Translations under genes and position numbers: made by a program | Shown: piece after piece, positions 36,247 through 44,598 of the stretch | How positions within the stretch are numbered: position 1 is the stretch's first letter | Layout: each line of letters starts with the position of its first letter | Notes under the pieces: model-generated | Told to the model about the DNA's origin: nothing | The model's input: only the letters and a program-made list of their open reading frames with translations | Database searches by the model: none | Assembly: GCF_017744115.1 (NCBI RefSeq) | Contig: NZ_JAGHQW010000045.1 | Location: 1-50,191 of the forward strand | Source of the DNA: Salinisphaera sp. G21_0 | GTDB lineage: Bacteria > Pseudomonadota > Gammaproteobacteria > Pseudomonadales > Endozoicomonadaceae | Direction of reading: 5' to 3' | Length of the DNA stretch: 50,191 nucleotides

Positions 36247-36981
36247 TCACCCTGCGGCCACAGGCTGCTCTATTTCCCGTTCCCACAACAGCGTTGCACC
36301 AACGACTGCAGCAGGAATAATCAGCAAATTGATCAACGGTATCAACATGGCCAGGTTAACCACCGCACCAAAAGGCCACGACGTTGATAGCTTCGGTTTC
36401 AATCGTGATAACATGTCGGAAAACGAGACACCCCGGTTATCCGCTGCATAGTCACAGTACTGGATAGCCATCATCCAGCCATTAAATAAAAACCACAACA
36501 CAAACCCCAGCACCGGAACAAAGGACAGTATCAGCAGCACAATTGCCCGGGGCAGAAAATACAAAAGTTTACGCAACTCCCTGCCAATACTTCTCGGTAC
36601 AATTGTCAGCCAGTCAGACAATTTAAGATCAGGCAGCTCGGCACCTTCCATTTGCTGCACTTTTTCCGCCAACAATGCATTAAACGGGGCCGCAATAAAA
36701 TTCCCGATAATGGTAAAGGTAAAAAACATCACGGCCGCCAGGGCCAGAAAGAACAGTGGCCATAGCAGATACTCCAGAAATGCCAGCCAATCAGGCATCC
36801 AGCCAGTGAGTTGCTCCATCCACACAGAGAAGTGTCCCGATGCCCAATAAATAATCCCGGCAAACACCAGAATATTAATGACCAGCGGAATCAAAACAAA
36901 CCATCGCAATTGTGGCAGTAAAATCATTTTCAGCCCCCGGATAAAGTAACCGGGGCCTGATGCAGGGGTGTTATGTATCAT
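36247..36981 (-). CDS. cysZ: CysZ-type sulfate permease
   Basis: The ~244-residue membrane protein matches CysZ/EI24: PGYFIRGLKMILLPQLRWFVLIPLV at the N-terminus, NFIAAPFNALLAEKVQ after the second membrane segment, and four to six hydrophobic segments. CysZ imports sulfate for cysteine synthesis. I use ATG 36981; the frame is open to a TTG at 37005. It is divergent from trxB and followed by hinT. Confidence 0.92.
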   Translation of the reverse strand: MIHNTPASGPGYFIRGLKMILLPQLRWFVLIPLVINILVFAGIIYWASGHFSVWMEQLTGWMPDWLAFLEYLLWPLFFLALAAVMFFTFTIIGNFIAAPFNALLAEKVQQMEGAELPDLKLSDWLTIVPRSIGRELRKLLYFLPRAIVLLILSFVPVLGFVLWFLFNGWMMAIQYCDYAADNRGVSFSDMLSRLKPKLSTSWPFGAVVNLAMLIPLINLLIIPAAVVGATLLWEREIEQPVAAG

Positions 36982-37092
36982 CACTTTATTGTTAATGCTT
37001 GCCAAAAAACGGAATATTACACCAGCAACAGCTATTTCTCTTGTTTTCTTCTCTTAATAGGGACAGACAATAAAACCAATAAGTTTTGCCAA

Positions 37093-37122
37093 TTGCCATG
37101 GCTCAAAGGCTATAGCTATTAT
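37093..37122 (+). promoter_or_regulatory. Candidate trxB promoter
   Basis: TTGCCA (37093-37098), 18 bp and TATTAT (37117-37122) lie about 40 bp upstream of trxB. Confidence 0.5.
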
Positions 37123-37124
37123 AA

Positions 37125-38117
<993 letters not shown>

Positions 38118-38130
38118 ATAGAGAGTCTTT

Positions 38131-38156
38131 ACAGGCTTCTTCGCCAGGAAGCCTGT
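38131..38156. terminator. Bidirectional hairpin trxB / zapG
   Basis: ACAGGCTTC (38131-38139) pairs with GAAGCCTGT (38148-38156) across an 8-nt loop, between convergent genes. T tracts are short. Confidence 0.55.
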
Positions 38157-38166
38157 AAGTCACCGT

Positions 38167-38643
38167 TTATTTATCGGTGGTCGTTCCTTCTTTCGCAGAC
38201 TCACCGTAACCGTACTCTTCAGCCAACGCTCCCTGTTCATCAGGGCTGGATTTAGGCGCGTAGTCCTTGGGCTGCTCCAGGGGTGGCGTGCGTTCATTAC
38301 GACGCTTATGAATCTTCCCGGACAACAGTGCATTACTGCTTAACAGGGAGTCGCCAAGCCGGTTGCGGACTTCTTCATCCTTACAGAGCGCTTCTGCACC
38401 ATTGGCCAGATGTTCATGGACATCCCGGTAGGTATCAGTCAGTTTATTGATCAGGTGAGCGGATGTGGTGAAGTGATCTCCCACACGCTCCTGGTACTCT
38501 TTGAATTCCTGCTGAAGTTCATCCAGCTGGCTCTCCAGCCTGCCGTTACGGGATTTTGCACCGGACAGTAAATGGTAAACGAGCGCACCACACAGAATCC
38601 CCGCCAGAAACGCCAGACTACCGATAAACCAAAGTACATTCAT
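38167..38643 (-). CDS. zapG: ZapG/YhcB (DUF1043) envelope-division protein
   Basis: The ~158-residue protein has one N-terminal membrane segment (NVLWFIGSLAFLAGILCGALVYHLL), then a coiled coil (about residues 30-60) with the conserved FKEYQERVGDHFTTSAHLINKLTDTYRDVHEHLANGA stretch split by short gaps, and a disordered C-terminus. YhcB/ZapG links cell division and elongation in E. coli. In enterobacteria it is next to zapE, as here, though a 162-bp MITE now sits in the intergenic region. Confidence 0.92.
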   Translation of the reverse strand: MNVLWFIGSLAFLAGILCGALVYHLLSGAKSRNGRLESQLDELQQEFKEYQERVGDHFTTSAHLINKLTDTYRDVHEHLANGAEALCKDEEVRNRLGDSLLSSNALLSGKIHKRRNERTPPLEQPKDYAPKSSPDEQGALAEEYGYGESAKEGTTTDK

Positions 38644-38762
38644 GTTTTCCACAGTATCGCCTCACTTAGTGGGGCCCGCGCCCTTGTCTTTAAATCACAA
38701 CGCCATGTGCTTTAGCGCCTGCCTATAAATAGATTGTATAGATTCCATTGAAGTTGGCCTAG

Positions 38763-38924
38763 CCCGGATATTTCATAAACGTGCCCCCGCTCTCGCTTGT
38801 CCTTTGCCGCTCTGAGGGAGTTTTGCTCAGTCGACCGTACTCCCCGGTACGGCGCTCCTTCACAAAATCCCTTAGAGCGACAAAGTCCCGCGCGAGATTC
38901 GGGGCAGTTTATGAAATATCCGGG
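38763..38924. mobile_element. MITE-like palindromic element, copy 2
   Basis: This 162-bp element has the same CCCGGATATTTCATAAAC terminal inverted repeats as copy 1 at 11218 and about the same interior, differing by a few substitutions and a 3-bp insertion at the centre. CTAG flanks both sides, which may be a target duplication or an extension of the inverted repeat. It sits in the divergent zapG-zapE region. Confidence 0.87.
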
Positions 38925-39117
38925 CTAGCCCATAACGGCAAAAGCCAGATTCGAGCAGAATCCACAGACTTTTTATAGCTGCTTTCGTCAAAGAGTGATA
39001 AAAGAACATCAAAACCTATAATGACCGAACCCAGCGTAAAAATCGGTACTGTATCCGCCGATGAGCCTGAAAGGGTTCAGCAAGCAAGCCTTGCCACCTG
39101 ATCGTAGTCCAGTTACA

Positions 39118-39147
39118 TTGACAGCCTTCTGGCCCCTTGGCAAATAT
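39118..39147 (+). promoter_or_regulatory. Candidate zapE promoter
   Basis: A perfect TTGACA (39118-39123) is followed after 18 bp by AAATAT (39142-39147), 40 bp upstream of the zapE start. Confidence 0.45.
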
Positions 39148-39186
39148 GAAAACAATAAGCAGCGCTCCTTTATCCAGTATCTGATT

Positions 39187-40281
39187 ATGACCCCGCAAGC
39201 TTGTTATCAAAGGGATATCACCCAAAAAGGTTTTAGCAGGGACCCCGCCCAGGCTGAGGCGGTAAAACACTTGCAAAACCTCTATGAACAGCTGATCCAA
39301 CCACCCGGGGGATCACTCCTCAAGAAGATCAAAGGTGCCCTCGGCAAGCCCCGGGAGCCATTACGTGGCCTCTATTTCTGGGGGGGCGTTGGCCGGGGTA
39401 AAACCTGGCTGATGGACACCTTTTATCACTGCCTGCCCTTTCAGGATAAGCTGCGCATGCACTTCCACCACTTTATGCGCCGGGTACATGCCGAGCTCAA
39501 GACACTGGAGGGGCAGAAAAACCCGCTATCAAGCGTCGCTGAACGTCTTTCCAAAGAAGCAAGAGTCATCTGTTTTGATGAGTTCTTTGTTTCCGACATC
39601 ACAGACGCCATGATCCTGGCCGGTTTGATGGATCAGCTTTTTCAGCGGGGCGTCACCCTGGTCGCCACATCGAATGTAGATCCCGACCTTCTCTACAAGG
39701 ATGGGCTGCAAAGGGCCCGCTTCCTTCCAGCCATCGACCTGTTAAAAAAGCACACCCTGGTGGTGAATGTTGATGGCAATATTGACTATCGCCTGCGTCT
39801 TCTGGAAAAAGCTGAAACCTACTATTGGCCCCTCAATAAGGCCAACCATGAAAAGCTGGAGCGGATATTTTCAGAGCTGGCGGCTGACCCGGAACATATT
39901 GAGTCGGGCCAGAGCATCGAAATATCAGGACGCCCTATTAACACCGTAAAGTCAGGCAGAGATGTGGCCTGGTTTACCTTTACTGATCTGTGCGATGGCC
40001 CCCGCAGCCAGAATGACTATATCGAGCTTGCTTGCCTGTACCATTCAGTCATTCTTCAGGATGTCCCTCAGTTTGATGCCAACCGGAATGATCAGGCCCG
40101 ACGCTTTATCAATCTGATTGACGAGTTCTATGACCGTGGCGTAAAACTTATTTTATCCAGTGAAGTACATCTTGAAGCACTCTATGCCAGTGGTACGCTG
40201 TCGTTTGAGTTCAAGAGAACGCGCAGTCGTCTGCAGGAGATGCAGTCTACAGAGTACCTTGCCCGGCCTCACAAGCCATAA
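39187..40281 (+). CDS. zapE: Cell division ATPase ZapE (AFG1-like)
   Basis: The 364-residue AFG1/ZapE ATPase starts MTPQACYQRDITQKGF. It has Walker A GGVGRGKT (about 66-73) and Walker B VICFDEFFV (Asp131, Glu132), then ATSNVDPDLLYKDGLQRARFLP and the C-terminal ASGTLSFEFKRTRSRLQEMQS signature. ZapE acts on FtsZ rings under low oxygen in E. coli. I use 39187; an upstream ATG at 39061 gives a non-homologous extension. Confidence 0.94.
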   Translation: MTPQACYQRDITQKGFSRDPAQAEAVKHLQNLYEQLIQPPGGSLLKKIKGALGKPREPLRGLYFWGGVGRGKTWLMDTFYHCLPFQDKLRMHFHHFMRRVHAELKTLEGQKNPLSSVAERLSKEARVICFDEFFVSDITDAMILAGLMDQLFQRGVTLVATSNVDPDLLYKDGLQRARFLPAIDLLKKHTLVVNVDGNIDYRLRLLEKAETYYWPLNKANHEKLERIFSELAADPEHIESGQSIEISGRPINTVKSGRDVAWFTFTDLCDGPRSQNDYIELACLYHSVILQDVPQFDANRNDQARRFINLIDEFYDRGVKLILSSEVHLEALYASGTLSFEFKRTRSRLQEMQSTEYLARPHKP

Positions 40282-40314
40282 GTGCGTCGAAAATAACTAC
40301 AGGAGTTTCATCGT

Positions 40315-41100
40315 ATGGATCTTGGTATTCAAAACAAAGTTTTCATGGTGGCGGGTGCCAGTTCAGGGCTCGGCTATGCCATTGCAAAGAAGCTGGCTGA
40401 AGAAGGCGCAAAAGTCTCCATTGCCAGTCGCAGCCGGGAAAGTATCGCCACAGCAGCCGCAATGATCAGCGAAGAAACGGCAGCAGAAATCCGGGGCTAT
40501 GTATTTGATGCCCGTGATGCGGATTCAATCACCCAGTGGGTGGCCGATACCCAGAATGACTTTGGCCACATTGATGGACTGGTCATCAATGCCGGAGGCC
40601 CCGCACCGGGTTTCTTTGAAGAGTTTGATGATCAAGCCTGGCAGGCTGCTTTTGAATTAACGCTGATGAGCGCCATACGACTGATCAGGGCAACGCTGCC
40701 TGCGCTTAAAGTAAACGGCGGCAGCATTCTTACCCTGACCTCCTCCGCCGTAAAGGAACCCATCGATATTCTGGTGATGAGCAATGTCATGCGTTCAGGC
40801 GTCAACAGTCTGGTAAAAACGCTGGCAACCGACCTGGCGCAATACAATATCCGCATCAACAACCTGATTCCGGGCTCAATCAATACGGATCGAATCAAAG
40901 CCCTGAATATGTTTCTCGCGCAACGGTCTGATACCAGCCCGGGCAAAGTTCGAAAAGCTGCTGAGTCAGCTATTCCCATGGGGCGCTACGGCAAGCCTGA
41001 AGAGTTTGCCAATGCTGCCGCATTCCTGCTTTCCGACGCTGCCAGTTACATCACCGGAACCAATACGGTAGTCGATGGTGGAAAAATGAAGAGCGTCTAA
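40315..41100 (+). CDS. SDR-family oxidoreductase with atypical active site
   Basis: The 261-residue Rossmann protein has the cofactor motif AGASSGLG, DARDAD, and NAGG. It ends with the usual SYITGTNTVVDGG. Where classical SDRs have YxxxK, this one has SNVMR (near residue 160), so Tyr and Lys are replaced by Ser and Arg; related SDRs with SN-xx-R form a known subgroup. It may use a different catalytic mechanism; the substrate is unknown. AGGAG lies 10 bp upstream. It follows zapE by 33 bp, possibly in one transcript. Confidence 0.85.
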   Translation: MDLGIQNKVFMVAGASSGLGYAIAKKLAEEGAKVSIASRSRESIATAAAMISEETAAEIRGYVFDARDADSITQWVADTQNDFGHIDGLVINAGGPAPGFFEEFDDQAWQAAFELTLMSAIRLIRATLPALKVNGGSILTLTSSAVKEPIDILVMSNVMRSGVNSLVKTLATDLAQYNIRINNLIPGSINTDRIKALNMFLAQRSDTSPGKVRKAAESAIPMGRYGKPEEFANAAAFLLSDAASYITGTNTVVDGGKMKSV

Positions 41101-41132
41101 CGCAACGGCAGTCGATATCAAACGTCAGGGAA

Positions 41133-41152
41133 CCCCGCCCTGAAGGACGGGG
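41133..41152 (+). terminator. GC-rich hairpin after the SDR gene
   Basis: CCCCGCCC TGAA GGACGGGG has a stem with one mismatch, followed by CTTGTAAAAGCC. It could end the zapE-SDR transcript, although the T tract is poor; such hairpins also occur at IS200/IS605 ends. The rest of 41153-41404 holds no gene that I can see. Confidence 0.4.
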
Positions 41153-41404
41153 CTTGTAAAAGCCTCTAAGGGTAGTGGTTAAACAGTGTATTGAGGGCTA
41201 ATCACGGTGCTGCTATCGAGAAACCGACTATTAACATTGTAATAAACACATTAGGATGAAGTTTTTAAAAAACTTAAAGAGCTTCTCGAACCATTTAGTT
41301 GAAAATTTTATCGGAACAAGAACTTTCAGGGTGGTCTGCTCTCTGACGAAGCAAACCAGGAACAACAGTAATAAAATACTCACAATGCCCTGGATAATCG
41401 ATAT

Positions 41405-44266
41405 ATGATTCCACCATGCCAGCCAGTTTATTCAGATAGATCATCTGCCTCTGCGAATCATGGGAAACCGGATTCTCCTGTTCCGTCTCATGTCGCTAAT
41501 CCCGATACCGTGGTAGCAGTAAATCCTCGTATTAGTGTTGGTACCAGCCATTGCACAGTAACAGAGCGCCCTCTCATCACAACCGCCAATCTTGAGCGAA
41601 CTGTCCGGAAATCACCCTGTGTTGAGCATCCCATTACGGCTGCTCTTGAGCGGGCCATTGAGGAAAAAAATCCGGAACAGTTACTGCGTCTGGTTGCCCG
41701 GCATCCGTCGCTTATTGAGCAGTATCCGGCCTGTCTTTTGTTGGCAGACGAAGAAGGCAAGACATTGGTTCATCGGATGGGAGCGTCGGATTATACGCTG
41801 TTGCTCCGTAAAGCGCTCAACACTGAGCAAGGTAAACATGCATTGTGTACAAAAGATCATAATGGCGACACGGCATTACACCATGCAGCACGCGCTAAAA
41901 CATCCGGAAGTCTTGATGTGATCATTGCCTCCGGTGCCGGTGCGCAGTCTTTGCTCGAACAAAATAAAGAAGGATTGTTACCGCTTCATATCGCTGTTTT
42001 ACGGGGGTACATCAGCAGCAGCATCAAGATGATGAACTGTGTACCTGAAACGTTGGTAACCATGGATAACAGTCTTAAAACGCCGGTGCATTGCCTGGAA
42101 TTTTCCCAGGCTTCAGAGCGGGCACAGCTGGCATTTCTCAAAGTTGCCATAGAGAAGCCCTGTGTCCGTGAGAGACTGAATCACCTACTGTTCTTTCTCA
42201 ATTTACACAGCACCGACGCCCAATGTGAAAAAAGAATCCAACAGTTAAGAACATCGGTTTTGCCAGCCTTCAGGCCTGTTATTGCTTATGGCCCGAATAA
42301 AGAAACAGCCATTTCAAAAACGGGTTCCGGGACATTCCGGTTCTCACCTCCCGGGGAGCTGTTTGCCCCTCTACGGAACTGTCCTGAAGTAACTTCCATA
42401 TTTCCGGTGTTGGCCAGTAAAGAGTTGGCCAGCAAAGAAAAAACCTTGCCACAGAGTTACGGAGACACGGAGAAAAGAAAAAATCTTTGCCTCTGTGACT
42501 CCGTGTCTCCGTGGCAAAAAGAGGAAGTTACTCAGGGACAATTCCTATTTTCCCGAAAAGACAATCCTTCGGGCAGTGCATTCATTCAGGCCATGGATTT
42601 ATCGTCGACGGTTTCATCCGGTAGCCGGGCATTACGCCAGAGGGCAAAACAGGTGCTTCAGTGGCTTGGAGAGGTGGGGGTGTATGGCACCTTTTTCTGC
42701 ATGAAGAGGGAGCAAGAGCAGAGTTTTATCGCTCTGGGTGATGAAAATGTCAGTGTACAACTGGTTAACCAGCTGGTTGCATTGGGCGCTCCAAAAATTC
42801 AACTGCGATTATCGCCCCCATGGCATCAACCCACCGCTACCCGGCAGTCCGAAGCAACAGGTCAATCAGACAATGATGCCGACCCGGAATCTGCTGAAGG
42901 GCTGAAAACAGAACGATTAAAGCGGGTGGAACTCAATAAGCTGGCGCTGTTATTGCCCGGCTTTGATCCTGACAAACGCCTACCGCAATGTTTCCGTATG
43001 GGGCAAAGTACACTATCTATCGTGCAGTGCGATGATGGAGTACCAGAACCTGCTGTGGTGTTTTCATTTCTGGACCTGCCCGAAAAACACCAGCAACACA
43101 CAGTCCATTGCGATCATTACATGGTGGTAAAACCCTACCGATTTGACATTACATCACCGGATGGTCGGGTGTTGTACACCGATTTTGATGGTTTGAACCT
43201 GCGAAAAATCCCCCTGCACCTGCCACCCAACAGCCTGCTTCCGGAGCCTGGTGCCATCAGAACTTTTAGCTCCGACCGGGATGAACGACAGTGGATCAGA
43301 GAAGCCTTGAATGCCTCACCCATAAACAGTCCCTTACAGGCGAAAACCCTGGGCAGAATCTGTACTTTGTGCCGACAAGGGCATATCCATTTGAGTGTCA
43401 TCTATGGGTTGCAGCATCAGGACGTTATACCCAGAAGAGAACAGCTGTTAGGTCGATGGATCGATGCCTTGCAAAAAGTCACCCAAGAGAAACAGGGCAA
43501 AGCCACGCTGATTTTGATGGGTAAATCCCAGACACCCAACAAACTGCCTGATAACCTGGGCATGGCCAAAACACTGGTGATTATTGATTCTGAGTCGGAA
43601 GAGGTTGAGGCACAGCTGGGACAGTTCAGCAAACATAAAGCCGTTGCCATCTGTTTGCTGCCAGACCTGCCAAAACCGGTGTTTCATCATCTGATCACGG
43701 CTTCCGATCTGCCTGTATTGACCGAGGGAGCCAATACCACATCCTTTCTTTTGCAAACGGGCCACCCCTATTTGTCTACTCTGCCTGATGGTGAAACCCC
43801 GATTCCACAGGATATGGGGTATCCCCTTGAGGCGCTGAAAATTGAGGCTCTTTCTTATAAACTCAGGATGAACGAAACGGAACAGCAGCTTTTGCAAGAG
43901 GCCTATTCACTGATTTGCCACGGGCATTATCAGGAGGCGATGGACTATCTGGATGACCATAAAACAGCCCTGGCCGATTTACGATTTATCAATGACCAAC
44001 AGCATCAGGACGTTTCTGCCGTCACCGTCCGGAGCCTGCTGAACAAAGGGGTGCGAAAGCGCCTCGGCACCCTGGAAAGGATGGCACTACTGGCGGCAAC
44101 TAACCCCTCAGTTGATGCATTGGTTGAATATATTGATGATTGCCTGGATGGCTCATCCGTTGTCGCCCACCATTTTGCCCTGCAACGTATGCATGTGGGG
44201 CATGATTTTAACAATGCACTGATCGCCACGTTAGCGAAATTTGCCCGGATAAAACAGGTGCTTTGA
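41405..44266 (+). CDS. 953-residue ankyrin-containing effector-like protein
   Basis: Residues ~1-80 are Ser/Pro/Thr-rich and probably disordered. Residues ~110-240 hold three or four ankyrin-like units (DHNGDTALHHAARAKTSGS, EGLLPLHIAVLRGYISSS, SLKTPVHCLEF). A linker with a long inverted DNA repeat follows at about residues 345-380. The C-terminal ~500 residues look like one or two folded domains of unknown family. A stretch near residue 770 (ICLLPDLPKPVFHHLITASDLPVLTEGANTTS...) reminds me of nucleotide-sugar-binding segments of GT-B glycosyltransferases, a weak impression. No signal peptide, and no clear Shine-Dalgarno before the ATG. An effector role is inferred from the ankyrins and island context. 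Confidence 0.75.
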   Translation: MIPPCQPVYSDRSSASANHGKPDSPVPSHVANPDTVVAVNPRISVGTSHCTVTERPLITTANLERTVRKSPCVEHPITAALERAIEEKNPEQLLRLVARHPSLIEQYPACLLLADEEGKTLVHRMGASDYTLLLRKALNTEQGKHALCTKDHNGDTALHHAARAKTSGSLDVIIASGAGAQSLLEQNKEGLLPLHIAVLRGYISSSIKMMNCVPETLVTMDNSLKTPVHCLEFSQASERAQLAFLKVAIEKPCVRERLNHLLFFLNLHSTDAQCEKRIQQLRTSVLPAFRPVIAYGPNKETAISKTGSGTFRFSPPGELFAPLRNCPEVTSIFPVLASKELASKEKTLPQSYGDTEKRKNLCLCDSVSPWQKEEVTQGQFLFSRKDNPSGSAFIQAMDLSSTVSSGSRALRQRAKQVLQWLGEVGVYGTFFCMKREQEQSFIALGDENVSVQLVNQLVALGAPKIQLRLSPPWHQPTATRQSEATGQSDNDADPESAEGLKTERLKRVELNKLALLLPGFDPDKRLPQCFRMGQSTLSIVQCDDGVPEPAVVFSFLDLPEKHQQHTVHCDHYMVVKPYRFDITSPDGRVLYTDFDGLNLRKIPLHLPPNSLLPEPGAIRTFSSDRDERQWIREALNASPINSPLQAKTLGRICTLCRQGHIHLSVIYGLQHQDVIPRREQLLGRWIDALQKVTQEKQGKATLILMGKSQTPNKLPDNLGMAKTLVIIDSESEEVEAQLGQFSKHKAVAICLLPDLPKPVFHHLITASDLPVLTEGANTTSFLLQTGHPYLSTLPDGETPIPQDMGYPLEALKIEALSYKLRMNETEQQLLQEAYSLICHGHYQEAMDYLDDHKTALADLRFINDQQHQDVSAVTVRSLLNKGVRKRLGTLERMALLAATNPSVDALVEYIDDCLDGSSVVAHHFALQRMHVGHDFNNALIATLAKFARIKQVL
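42446..42517. repeat. Long inverted repeat inside the coding sequence
   Basis: A 27-bp left arm (42446-42472, TTGCCACAGAGTTACGGAGA...) and a right arm (42491-42517, ...GTGTCTCCGTGGCAA) form an imperfect palindrome with an 18-bp loop. The reading frame passes through it without a stop. The pattern (CACAGAG / CACGGAG) resembles the CACAAAG-type repeat at 35734. Confidence 0.85.
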
Positions 44267-44267
44267 T

Positions 44268-44354
44268 CAATGTCTTTTGTCCTGCACTTGGCCTGCTCAA
44301 CCACAATAGCAATGGCTTTACGCTTAAATTCCGGAGAATAATTCTTATGCTGCT
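44268..44354 (-). pseudogene. IS3-family OrfA relic
   Basis: Minus-strand translation in one frame gives TVKQHKNYSPEFKRKAIAI then VVEQAKCRT, the start of the OrfA helix-turn-helix of IS3 elements. The rest is missing. It abuts the RelE relic. Confidence 0.6.
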
Positions 44355-44489
44355 TTACCGTAGTTGTTTTTGAGCGGCATTATAGACTTCGCTTCGTTCT
44401 CGTTTACCAACACTGACCACAAATACTACAACAACGTCGTCCAAGACTTGGTAAACCAATCGATAGCCCGAATTTCGCAGCCTGAATTC
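44355..44489 (-). pseudogene. RelE-family toxin relic (C-terminal part)
   Basis: The frame reads EFRLRNSGYRLVYQVLDDVV, then VSVGKRERSEVYNAA to the stop at 44355. This is the C-terminal half of RelE/ParE-type mRNA interferases (SGYRLVYQV and VGKRE...VY motifs). The N-terminal half is absent and no RelB antitoxin is visible. Confidence 0.7.
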
Positions 44490-44532
44490 AAGATATAAAA
44501 AATCATCCGGGGGGATAAAAAAGGAGGGATAA

Positions 44533-44598
44533 ATGTCAATACAGTTTTCAATAACTGAGTTGGGATCAAAAAATGTATGGTGCAGTTTCCAGTCCTGA
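44533..44598 (+). CDS. Small overlapping leader ORF with strong ribosome binding site
   Basis: AAGGAGGG (44521-44528) lies ideally before ATG 44533, which begins a 21-codon ORF (MSIQFSITELGSKNVWC...). It ends at 44598, overlapping the start of the ankyrin gene (ATG 44573) in another frame. The ankyrin ATG itself has only a weak signal, so ribosomes ending the small ORF may restart at 44573. It may instead be a RelB-like antitoxin start cut by rearrangement. Confidence 0.4.
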   Translation: MSIQFSITELGSKNVWCSFQS

